Shown here in pieces: positions 56,697 through 64,000 of a stretch of 64,000 nt of DNA. Positions within the stretch are counted from its first letter, which is position 1, and every line of letters starts with the position of its first letter. The notes beneath the pieces are model-generated. The model was given only the letters and a program-made list of their open reading frames with translations. It searched no databases and had not been told where the DNA came from. Source of the stretch: Maribacter spongiicola (GTDB taxonomy: Bacteria; Bacteroidota; Bacteroidia; Flavobacteriales; Flavobacteriaceae); NCBI RefSeq assembly GCF_004364165.1, contig NZ_SOAY01000011.1:434001-498000 (forward strand), given 5' to 3'. The position numbers were made by a program, and so were the translations under genes.

Positions 56697-57986
56697 AAGG
56701 GACATAGTTTACACAAGTTAAAGATTAGGGTTTACACTAAATTAATTTCTAATCTTGTTGCTTGTTCTTTATTTCTTAAATTGTTTTCATCAAAGAAACC
56801 TAAAAATACGTTTCTATAAAATACCCTCCAAATACCGTTTCCCATTTCTTGAACACCTACATATTTGCCCATTAACGAAGCTGTTACGTATACCCAGTAA
56901 TATGATTTCCATCTGATAGATCCATTCTGTGTTACTTTAAGAACTTTGTATTTGGCATCATAGTGAAAGTCAGGTATTCTTTCCAGGTCTTGTAGAAAAG
57001 TCGTGCATATCGGCAGGTGTCTTCATGTTCAAAGCTTCATGAGGCCTTATGTTGTTATACTCCTTTACAAAGTGGTTCAAACGTCTTTGTTGTGCTTTTA
57101 GGTCATAAGCGGAAGGTTTTGCACAAGCGGCTTTTAGATCTCGGTGCATGCGTTCATGTCTACCGTTTTGTTCTGGATGTGCAGGATCAGAAAAGACAGG
57201 AGAAATTCCCAGTTCTATAAACCAATAGGAGAGCTGGGTAAAACGTTGAATGGTACGCACGGAACCAAAAGGACTACCATTGTCGGTATGTATTTGCCTA
57301 GGTATCCCGTATGTTCTGAATACCCTTGTGAACTCGGCCTTTGCAGACTTTAGATTTTCATGATAATGACCTTTGGCAGTGAACAGGAACCGGCTTTTGG
57401 AGTCTGCGATCGTGAGTGGATGACAGTATATTTTATTGCCCATTAAAAACTTTCCCTTATAATCTGCGCTCCACACTTCATTACAGTGTTCAGGGTCGAA
57501 AATCGGGTATACCGGTTTTACTCTTCGCATCCGTTTTTGTGGACAAACCAAACCATTATTTTTTAAGATTTTATGAACCGTGACCACAGAGGGGACTTCT
57601 TGAGCCGTAAAATCTTTAAACAACAGTTCCCTTAATTTTTTGGCTCCCCAATGCCTGTGTTTTTTCTTGAGTTTTAGAATACCCTCAATGATATTCTGAC
57701 CGGTTGCATTAGGATGTTTCCCGGGCGCTCTGGACCGCTCTTTTAATGCCTCAAAACCTTGTTCCTCGAACCTGCTTATCAACTTATATGCCGTTGGCCT
57801 TGAGATTTTAAAGCTTTTGCATAATTCTGTAATGGTGTATTTTCCTGTACGCCATTCACAGATAAATTCAATTTTTTGTTCCATAGTCGTTGTTTCTTTC
57901 CAAGGCATAATAATTTGATTTTATTCTCAAATTATAACCTTAAAAGTGTAAACTATGTAACTTTAACTTTGTAAAGGATGTCCCTT
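56697..57986 (-). mobile_element. IS481-family insertion sequence
   Basis: 1,290 bases with imperfect terminal inverted repeats: left AAGGGACATAGTTTACA then CAAGTTAAAG (56697-56723); right complement AAGGGACATCCTTTACAA then AGTTAAAG (57961-57986). A second GTTTACAC lies just inside each end. One transposase gene fills it. No clear target duplication. It sits next to the crp gene start and 17 bases from repeat site C. Confidence 0.85.
56732..57908 (-). pseudogene. IS481 family DDE transposase, frameshifted
   Basis: The first frame gives 312 residues: HTH (FKISRPTAYKLISRF), HHWGAKKLRELL, DDE integrase core with EVWSADYKG, HTDNGSPFGS and EQNGRHERMH, ending PADMHDFST. The family's C-terminal domain continues in the next frame from about 56996 to a stop at 56732-56734 with DLERIPDFHYDAKYKVLKV, then NGSIRWKSYYWVYV and LGFFDE. 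One extra base in the T4 run (A4 at 56996-56999 on the plus strand) explains it. Probably inactive. Confidence 0.85.
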
Positions 57987-58003
57987 TAACATACCCCATT
58001 GAA

Positions 58004-58199
58004 GATAACGGTTGAGCTATGAACAGTACGGGAGCAAACTAGCGTTTGCTTTCCGCCACGCACAAAGCGAAATCTTTTGGTTTGTTTTATTTTTTTTTGT
58101 GTCAAAGCGAAATCCCAAAGATTTCGCGACATTATAAATGTACTCAGACCTTGGCGTTTAAAACCCAAACCCGTATTGTTTATAGGTTTTGTTGTAACC
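58004..58199 (-). repeat. Cassette-type inverted repeat, site C
   Basis: 5' arm GATAACGGTTGAGCTATGAA then CAGTACGGG (58004-58032); 3' arm (58170-58199) CCCGTATTGTTTATAGGTTT then TGTTGTAACC. AAC / GTT ends, a 5-versus-7-base bulge and a CTATRAACARTACGGG stem of 16. The 3' arm lies next to the stop of the downstream gene. The loop contains the direct repeat CAAAGCGAAATC (58063, 58103), a hairpin GCGAAATC/GATTTCGC and AGCAAAC/GTTTGCT. Confidence 0.75.
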
Positions 58200-58203
58200 A
58201 GTT

Positions 58204-59064
58204 TTATTCCAGAGTGCTAATTAAATCCGAGTATAATTTCCATTCTTTATCCTCAATTATTTTGTACTCAAATTCTCTTTGGTTCCCATTCTCTTTGATA
58301 AATTCCAAAAGTCCAACTGCACCCTCTTTTTCATTTGTAACAATATTAAAGACTCTCTCTTCGTTGAAGGTTGTACGACCAACATAGTAATTGGATATCT
58401 TGTTTTGCGTCAAGTTATTTTCAATAAACATTTCAAAATTGTCAAGAACCTCCAATTCATCTTCCGAGGGTAATTTAGAGGCATCTTCAATGGCGTATTT
58501 TGTTTTGATTTCAATGAAATAAAAGAATTCTTCTTTATGAGGAAACCTTTCGAATGCTTTATTTGCAACAATTAGTTTAGGTACGCCGTCAATTATTAAA
58601 TCGTTTGTGCCATATTCTTCAGGAACTACATAAGTATCTCTTTCTATTGGTTGGTTTTTGTCAGCATTACCAACATCAAATCCATCGTATGACGTTACAT
58701 TGAATTCGTCTGCAACTGCATATAGACTTTTATTCAGTTCGAATAATGAATTTGCATCATGAATTTCAATTCTTTCCATATGCAACCAGTATTCTCCTGT
58801 ATCATCTGGATAAATGTGAACATATTCAAATCCGTCTTTTTTTAAATGTTCCGATACTTTTTCTAATTGTTTTGGCTCAACATTAGTGAAGAAATACCCA
58901 TATAACATTTTGATGTCCGTATCAACTCCGTTTGAGTGCATGTTTGTATACATTTCTTGGACTTTCTCGAATGTAATCATATTGGAATTCTGTTTGTTTT
59001 GTGATTTTCCTTTACAAGAAGTTAGAAGAATTGTAATTAGTAGTAGAATTATTTGTTTGGTCAT
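58204..59064 (-). CDS. Lipoprotein with RraB-like and DUF695-like domains
   Basis: 286 residues. Lipobox LLTSC with Cys near residue 17. Residues about 35-130 resemble the RraB (ribonuclease E inhibitor B) domain, with VDTDIKMLYGYFFTN and GFEYVHIYPDD; about 140-286 resemble DUF695. An RNase E inhibitor role is unlikely for an exported lipoprotein. The pair is seen in stress or immunity-like proteins (from memory). Ends four bases from repeat site C. Confidence 0.7.
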   Translation of the reverse strand: MTKQIILLLITILLTSCKGKSQNKQNSNMITFEKVQEMYTNMHSNGVDTDIKMLYGYFFTNVEPKQLEKVSEHLKKDGFEYVHIYPDDTGEYWLHMERIEIHDANSLFELNKSLYAVADEFNVTSYDGFDVGNADKNQPIERDTYVVPEEYGTNDLIIDGVPKLIVANKAFERFPHKEEFFYFIEIKTKYAIEDASKLPSEDELEVLDNFEMFIENNLTQNKISNYYVGRTTFNEERVFNIVTNEKEGAVGLLEFIKENGNQREFEYKIIEDKEWKLYSDLISTLE

Positions 59065-59092
59065 TCTTATAGCTTGAAGGCTTGTTTAAATT

Positions 59093-59130
59093 GGTTACAA
59101 CAATTGTATAAAGTAACAAGTTACTTTATA
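59093..59130 (-). repeat. Cassette-type repeat, site D (short form)
   Basis: GGTTACAACAATTGTATAAAG then TAAC begins like the 5' arms of sites A and C; TATAAAGTAAC-AA-GTTACTTTATA is a perfect 11-bp palindrome. The outer GTTGT end is lacking, so it may be a remnant or a minimal site. Confidence 0.6.
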
Positions 59131-59176
59131 TCTATTTTATCCGTAATGTAAGAAATTGAAAAAACAAAAGAAATAT

Positions 59177-60814
59177 TTACTTCATCAAATTGATTTCAGC
59201 AATACTTTTTATTCTATTTCGCTCTAAGAAAGCGTCAATAGTTTCAAAGTGTTCAATAACACGTTGTTCTTTAAATTCAAACACTTTTTGTGATAAACCT
59301 TGGAGAAAATCTCTATCGTGAGAAACTAATATAAGTGTACCATCAAACGTAGATAAGGCTTCTTTAAGTACATCTTTAGATTTCAAATCTAAGTGGTTGG
59401 TTGGCTCATCTAATATTAAAAGGTTTACGGGTTCTAGCAATAGTTTCACCATTGCCAATCGCGTTTTTTCTCCGCCGGAGAGCATGCTTACCTTTTTATC
59501 GATATCATCACCACTAAACATAAAACGACCTAGAATATTCTTAATTTGGTTACGAATATCCCCAAAAGCAACTTCATCTACTGTTTGAAAGATGGTTAAG
59601 TCAGGATCTAGCAATGACGCTTGATTTTGGGCAAAGTATCCGACTTTTACATTATGACCAAGTTGGTAGGTGCCTTCTACGGGAATTTCGCCCAGGATGG
59701 CTTTTATCATGGTAGATTTCCCTTCACCGTTTCTGCCTACAAAAGATACTTTTTCCCCTCTTGCAATAGACATATTGGCATCTTTAAAAACCACATGTTG
59801 ATCATAAGATTTAGAAATATCTTTGACTGTTACAGGGTAATCACCTGAACGTGGTGCTGGTGGAAAACGTAATTTCAATGAAGAGGTATCGATTTCATCT
59901 ATCTCTATAATTTCAAGCTTTTCTAACATGCGCTCTCGCGATGTAACCTGATTGGTTTTTGAGTAGGTACCCTTAAACCGTTCTATAAATGCCATATTAT
60001 CGGCAATGAACTTTTGCTGCTCTTGGTATGCTTTTATTTGATGAGACCTGCGATCTTCTCGTAATTGTAGATAATGGCTGTAGTTTGCCTTATAATCATA
60101 AATACGCCCCATAGTTACTTCTATGGTGCGGTTGGTAATATTATCAATAAACGCCCTATCATGAGAAATCACCATTACGGCATTGGCTTTATTCAACAAA
60201 AAGTCTTCTAACCAAATTACCGATTCTATATCAATATGGTTTGTTGGCTCATCTAACAGAATTAAATCTGGTTTTTGTAGTAGAATTTTTGCCAATTCTA
60301 TACGCATACGCCAACCTCCACTAAACTCATTGGTTTGTCTGGTGAAATCTTCTTGTCTAAAACCTAATCCCTTTAATGCCTTTTCTACTTCTGCATCATA
60401 ATTAACTTCATCAAGTGCATAATATTTTTCGCCAAGATCAGATACTTTTTCAATGATGCTCATATAGGCATCACTCTCATAGTCTGTTCTAGTCTCCAGT
60501 TCTTTGTTCAGCTTGTCCATTTCATCGCGCATGCTAAAAACATGCTTAAATGCTTTGGCTGCTTCTTCAAAAACAGTGCAATTATCTTCTGTTAATAAGT
60601 GTTGTGGTAAATACGCGATAACCGCATCTTTGGGTACACGAACATTGCCTCGCGTACCTTTTTGCTCACCAGCGATAATTTTCATCATGGTAGATTTACC
60701 TGCTCCGTTTTTACCCATTAGGGCTATTTTATCGGTTGGGTTTATTACAAAAGATACGTCACTAAATAGGTTAGTGCCACTGAATTCAACGGCTAGGTTA
60801 TCTACTGAAATCAT
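59177..60814 (-). CDS. ABC-F family ATPase
   Basis: 545 residues with two ABC ATPase domains and no membrane helices. Walker A GKNGAGKS at 34-41 and GRNGEGKS in the second half, FSGGW and LSGGE signatures, LLDEPTNHID(L), and the ABC-F linker with FIERFKGTYSK. ABC-F proteins act on ribosomes; subgroup (YbiT- or Uup-like) is uncertain. Antibiotic protection cannot be claimed. Flanks the right end of the cassette-like region. Confidence 0.92.
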   Translation of the reverse strand: MISVDNLAVEFSGTNLFSDVSFVINPTDKIALMGKNGAGKSTMMKIIAGEQKGTRGNVRVPKDAVIAYLPQHLLTEDNCTVFEEAAKAFKHVFSMRDEMDKLNKELETRTDYESDAYMSIIEKVSDLGEKYYALDEVNYDAEVEKALKGLGFRQEDFTRQTNEFSGGWRMRIELAKILLQKPDLILLDEPTNHIDIESVIWLEDFLLNKANAVMVISHDRAFIDNITNRTIEVTMGRIYDYKANYSHYLQLREDRRSHQIKAYQEQQKFIADNMAFIERFKGTYSKTNQVTSRERMLEKLEIIEIDEIDTSSLKLRFPPAPRSGDYPVTVKDISKSYDQHVVFKDANMSIARGEKVSFVGRNGEGKSTMIKAILGEIPVEGTYQLGHNVKVGYFAQNQASLLDPDLTIFQTVDEVAFGDIRNQIKNILGRFMFSGDDIDKKVSMLSGGEKTRLAMVKLLLEPVNLLILDEPTNHLDLKSKDVLKEALSTFDGTLILVSHDRDFLQGLSQKVFEFKEQRVIEHFETIDAFLERNRIKSIAEINLMK

Positions 60815-60909
60815 GCTATATATTTAAAATGCAAAACTAATAATAAGTTGTGGTGCTTGTTACTAACTGCATTAAAAAGTTATAACCGTTCTAACCAAAA
60901 AGCTACTTC

Positions 60910-61068
60910 TTAGGTACTGGTCTTGTTGCTTAACCAATTATAAATTAAAAGTACTACTGCCAATAATAGAAGTAGGTGAATTAGTGCTCCCATAACTTTA
61001 AATACAACGAAACCTAATACCCAACTTATGACCAACGCGGCGATTAAAAAGTATACTATATTTTTCAT
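60910..61068 (-). CDS. 52-residue membrane protein, lmo0937-like (DUF5670)
   Basis: Reads MKNIVYFLIAALVISWVLGF onward to LSNKTST, with two hydrophobic helices and a short loop with FKVMGALIHL. It matches the pattern of the lmo0937/DUF5670 tiny membrane proteins I recall. ATG at 61068, stop TAA at 60910. Its start is two bases after the stop of the next gene upstream, indicating one operon. Function unknown, often stress-linked. Confidence 0.8.
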   Translation of the reverse strand: MKNIVYFLIAALVISWVLGFVVFKVMGALIHLLLLLAVVLLIYNWLSNKTST

Positions 61069-61070
61069 GT

Positions 61071-61415
61071 TTATTTATTTAAGGTCCAGTTCATAATTTC
61101 ATCGTGAATCTCTTGTTCAGATTTCTTTCTTCTTTTTGCAATAGCGCTTATTTGGGCTTCAACCCCATCTAGCTCTCCGTTATCATCTATATCTTGTGTT
61201 TCAGGAAAATTCGCCAAATATTCATCTTTTACTGCCATCCATTGCTTTTCTATATGTAAATCATATTTAGATGTTGCTACTCCGCCATTATTTACGGGTT
61301 CATCAAAGGTTTCATTTAAATCTTCGTTTTGAGATATTCCTTTATTTTGAGGAGTATCATTTTCTAGTCCCCCAGTACTTTTTGTTTTGTGAATGCTTTT
61401 ATCTTCTGTAATCAT
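61071..61415 (-). CDS. Acidic small protein, unknown
   Basis: 114 residues from MITEDKSIHKT; a longer start has no support. Low-complexity charged N-terminal half with many Asn/Glu, then a helical part LHIEKQWMAVKDEYLANFPE. Resembles short stress-related or sigma-B-type (CsbD-like) proteins only in composition. Co-transcribed with the 52-residue membrane protein. Confidence 0.6.
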   Translation of the reverse strand: MITEDKSIHKTKSTGGLENDTPQNKGISQNEDLNETFDEPVNNGGVATSKYDLHIEKQWMAVKDEYLANFPETQDIDDNGELDGVEAQISAIAKRRKKSEQEIHDEIMNWTLNK

Positions 61416-61551
61416 CTGTATATTTTTAATTATTACTACTAACAGCAAGGTAGCAACACGATCAGATATAGATTTGCTCTAATATTACATTAATTGACCG
61501 TATAAAATTGAAGGAGTAAAATGATGATATAATCGAAGGAGTGGGAATTAA

Positions 61552-62712
61552 TTAGTTAATGCCTTTTTTTTTGACTTTAAGCATTTTTGCCGCAGAGGTG
61601 TAACCGCCTTCGGTACCATCAACAAAATGAGAGTGACTGGTTTTTCTATCCAATACGTAACAAGACATTACAGAGGCGTGCGTTACATGAATACCATATA
61701 CTATTTTATGCTCGCTTTCTAATTGGTTTAGATAATCTACAAACAGATCTATATTGTCTTGTTCAGCAGTAAAAATCGTATTGATCATACCATCTAACAT
61801 AAATGAATGCGATAACTGACCAACTTGTTTCAGATATTGTTTTCCGCTTTTAGAGAGGCTAAAGTATAGCCGGCCAATGTTGGTTATAATCCAGTTTTTA
61901 ACAAAGTAATACCAATTTTTATCCGCAAGGCTTACGCGCATTTCTTCCCATATTTTAAACAGGCTGGCATCAAGTTTTAGACGTTCACTTTTTATAGGTT
62001 GCCTTTCGGTAAAGGTTCCGAAAATGTCATCCATCTTCCTTAAAATGGCTCTATAATTGTCTCTTTGAAATTCTTCTTCGGTGGCTTCTAATAATAAACA
62101 GACCACCTTAGCTCGATTTAGTTCGGGGTTTACTTCTTCCCATCTGCATTCCATACCTTCTAAGTTCAAAAGGTTTTTATTAAAGTTTGAAATAGTAGGG
62201 GCTATAAAGTTCGATTTTATAATTTTTTCAGCTTTATGTAAACCGTTGCCCAAAATTATAGGTATTGTTAGCCGTTCGGTAAGTTGGTGTTTTGCTATTT
62301 TAAGATGACAATTTTCCGTTACAAGGTCTTTAACCGAAACATGACCAACTCTTAATACCAAATTGGTTTTTCTTTTAATATGTACGCTATAGTTGTTTAG
62401 TACCGCAATTACGTTGTTAAGTAGGGCGGTCGGTACTAAAAAAGTAGCGCCATCCCCACCAAAGAAATAGGGAATCTCTATATAGTGTTTAAATTTGCGA
62501 ACGGTGTTCAATACAGAAATAATACTACCGGTAGCCGTTAAATTTACCTGGTGATGATTACCATTTTGTACTGCCTGGGTAGAGTTTTGTATGTCAACAA
62601 CTACCACATGCCAAGAAATTGGCACATCTGTAAACGCAGCTTCTTTTTCTAGTAAATCTACCAGTGGTTTTTTAGACTTCCTTAGCTCAGTGTAGAATTT
62701 GGTATTTTTCAT
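61552..62712 (-). CDS. DUF3095 domain protein (nucleotidyl-cyclase-like fold)
   Basis: 386 residues. VVVDIQNSTQAVQNGNHHQVN with YFFGGDGATFLVP resembles the metal-binding and GGDG motifs of class III cyclases, as in DUF3095. The C-terminal part (about 290-386) is a helical domain. Cyclase activity has not been shown for the family as far as I know. No signal peptide. Confidence 0.85.
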   Translation of the reverse strand: MKNTKFYTELRKSKKPLVDLLEKEAAFTDVPISWHVVVVDIQNSTQAVQNGNHHQVNLTATGSIISVLNTVRKFKHYIEIPYFFGGDGATFLVPTALLNNVIAVLNNYSVHIKRKTNLVLRVGHVSVKDLVTENCHLKIAKHQLTERLTIPIILGNGLHKAEKIIKSNFIAPTISNFNKNLLNLEGMECRWEEVNPELNRAKVVCLLLEATEEEFQRDNYRAILRKMDDIFGTFTERQPIKSERLKLDASLFKIWEEMRVSLADKNWYYFVKNWIITNIGRLYFSLSKSGKQYLKQVGQLSHSFMLDGMINTIFTAEQDNIDLFVDYLNQLESEHKIVYGIHVTHASVMSCYVLDRKTSHSHFVDGTEGGYTSAAKMLKVKKKGIN

Positions 62713-63425
62713 TTGCTAGTTAGCAAGTCGAATTTTCTAAGTGAAATTACAAGTTTATTCTCGTATTTAGTACAAATTTAAATGCACGTGTTAATTATAT
62801 GATCTAATTGTTAATCGAAATAGTGCTTTGCTTACTTGTGAATGCCTATAATACTCCACATTAGGTGTTTTACCTTCAGATGTTTTTTACATGAGATTTT
62901 CTCCTTCGGATAAAACAGGTATTTTAAATTTGAATTGAGAATACGTGTGTAAACTTTATCATATAGTATTAGTCCGGATAACATACTCCTTTAACGGCAA
63001 TACTTCTTGTGGCAAGTCTGGTGAAAATTGATGTTTTTTCTAAAGATGAAATAGTTGGATGGTAGTAGGTATTTAAATGCTGCATGCTGCCAGTGTAATT
63101 ATTGAGCGTAATTTTTGGGTAAGTAGAAGCACCATAAGTAGACAATACAATCCTCAAAATTCTTCATCTCAAACCTACCTACTTTTTATGGCTACTTAAA
63201 TTCTCAATAGAGTTAATTGGCTTTTGGCATACTACCTATTTTTGCATGGTTGGTAAACAATATTTCTTTTCTTCTTTTATGCATTTTCAAATACGTTAGG
63301 AAATATTTCTTAGAAATGTTCATCACCAAATTTAGATAGCAAAAAGGTATATAGACTGAGACCAAACAATAACTTTAAGAGAGTATTATACTTATTTATT
63401 TTACATCAATTTGATAAACAACTAC
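62713..63425. other. Intergenic region, no firm gene
   Basis: 713 bases. A minus-strand frame of 62 codons at 62969-63157 has no recognised family and is doubtful. TATTTTTG at about 63226-63233 fits TANNTTTG and may serve the downstream gene. I see no hairpin or repeat of note. Confidence 0.5.
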
Positions 63426-64000
63426 ATGCGTTCAAAAATCATATTCTTAATATTCCTTATAGGTCACTGTACCATTTTTTCGCAAAATGCAGATGAGCTA
63501 AAGCCGAATTCGAAAAACGAGGTGTCTCACTCTTTCTATATTACTTCTAACGTAGGAAATGTTTCATTAGAAGAGGCAAAGAAAGTATTAAATGAAATTA
63601 ATACGGCTTCTAAGAACGATAGCAATGCAACTTTGCTGCTTATTGGCAACGTTGTCAATAAGGATGGTTTTTCTGCAAAAGAGAAGCATCAATATGCAAC
63701 TAAAGCGTATTTGAAACCTTTAATGCAATTATGGGATGATTTTAATGGTAGCGTTATTTTAACGCCCGGAGAAAATGAATGGTTAAAAGGAGCACCACAA
63801 AGTATTGATGATTTAGAATCTTTCTTGCAAGATAATAGCAAAGCTAAATTTTGGCCCAACGATGGCTGCCCCTTAGAACGAGAAACTATAAATGATGATG
63901 TTGTTTTAGAAATGGTCGATTCTCAATGGTTTTTAGAAGATTGGGATCATCACCCATATATCAATCAAAAATGTGAAATTAAGACCAGAGATCAATTTTT
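63426..64000 (+). CDS. Secreted metallophosphoesterase-like protein, start only (3' outside window)
   Basis: First 191 residues. Signal peptide about 1-20 (ends IFSQ). The later part, FWPNDGCPLERETINDD, MVDSQWFLEDWD and CEIKTRDQF, follows the flavobacterial phosphoesterase family that often ends in a BamA-like barrel. The early metal motifs are changed: LLIGNVVNKDG instead of LGDNIYPKG, and TPGENEW instead of PGNHDW, so first-site ligands are missing. The barrel is expected but lies outside the window. Confidence 0.75.
   Translation, partial: MRSKIIFLIFLIGHCTIFSQNADELKPNSKNEVSHSFYITSNVGNVSLEEAKKVLNEINTASKNDSNATLLLIGNVVNKDGFSAKEKHQYATKAYLKPLMQLWDDFNGSVILTPGENEWLKGAPQSIDDLESFLQDNSKAKFWPNDGCPLERETINDDVVLEMVDSQWFLEDWDHHPYINQKCEIKTRDQF

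Noticed and set aside
53476..58199. Calling sites A-D true attC sites
   Set aside because: The outer ends (CACAAC/GTTGTG, AAC/GTT) do not match the GTTRRRY core closely and no integrase is visible; described as attC-like only.
59177..60814. ABC-F gene as antibiotic resistance determinant
   Set aside because: The arm/linker region cannot be assigned to a resistance subgroup from reading alone.
62969..63157. 62-codon minus-strand frame with S/T/Y-rich sequence
   Set aside because: No family, no start context and no neighbour support; kept only as a note in the intergenic entry.

Overview
The window is about 64 kb of AT-rich chromosomal DNA from a member of the Bacteroidota, almost certainly a Flavobacteriaceae. 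Supporting signs are a fused alpha/beta E1 of branched-chain keto acid dehydrogenase, outer-membrane barrels fused to peptidase- or phosphoesterase-like domains, DUF6428 in an arsenic operon, many TTG starts with weak ribosome binding sites, and a few TANNTTTG-type promoters. A marine genus near Maribacter or Zobellia is a guess. No tRNA, rRNA or CRISPR array was seen.

Layout. 0-2.4 kb: 3' part of an MFS transporter and a serine beta-lactamase-fold hydrolase. 2.5-7.7 kb: leucine operon leuC-leuD-leuA-[S23-like four-helix-bundle gene]-leuB on the minus strand, interrupted by two odd 7-nt-periodic inverted-repeat structures. 7.8-24.6 kb: housekeeping genes (recG, M1 aminopeptidase, patatin, two OmpA-like proteins of which one is degenerate, a glutamate-synthase-like flavoprotein, M20 amidohydrolase, uvrD-like helicase, Sua5/YciO protein, GT2, HsdR-N protein, holA, DoxX). 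24.8-33.8 kb: fused BCKDH E1, an M1-like protein without zinc ligands fused to an outer-membrane barrel, LOG-family protein, uvrA. 34-37.5 kb: PAS histidine kinase, REC-CRP fusion regulator and a universal stress protein. 37.5-41.1 kb: TerB-like protein, and a polyol dehydrogenase coupled to an NCS1 transporter. 41.5-45.2 kb: frameshifted phosphotransferase gene, lipoprotein, SDR, MBL hydrolase. 45.5-48.1 kb: arsenic operon (arsR, DUF6428, arsC-like, acr3) with candidate operators. 48.4-51.7 kb: CBM48/Lys-Ala-Pro/helix-hairpin-helix fusion, secreted proteins.

52.0-59.1 kb is the clearest accessory region. Functionally unrelated minus-strand genes are separated by long, bulged inverted repeats with related ends (ACAAC...GTATAA and TTATA...GTTGT), which look like cassette recombination sites of the attC kind but with no integrase in view. 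A redox/detoxification operon (Crp regulator, peroxiredoxin-like, DoxX, SRPBCC, SDR) lies inside it and carries an IS481-type insertion next to its first gene. The IS transposase is frameshifted. 59.2-64 kb: ABC-F protein, a 52-residue membrane protein, an acidic small protein, DUF3095, and the start of a large secreted metallophosphoesterase-like protein whose first metal-binding motifs are degenerate.

Strongest candidates for something undescribed: the cassette-like array at 52-59 kb, and the heptad-armed inverted repeats around the S23-like gene and between leuD and leuC.
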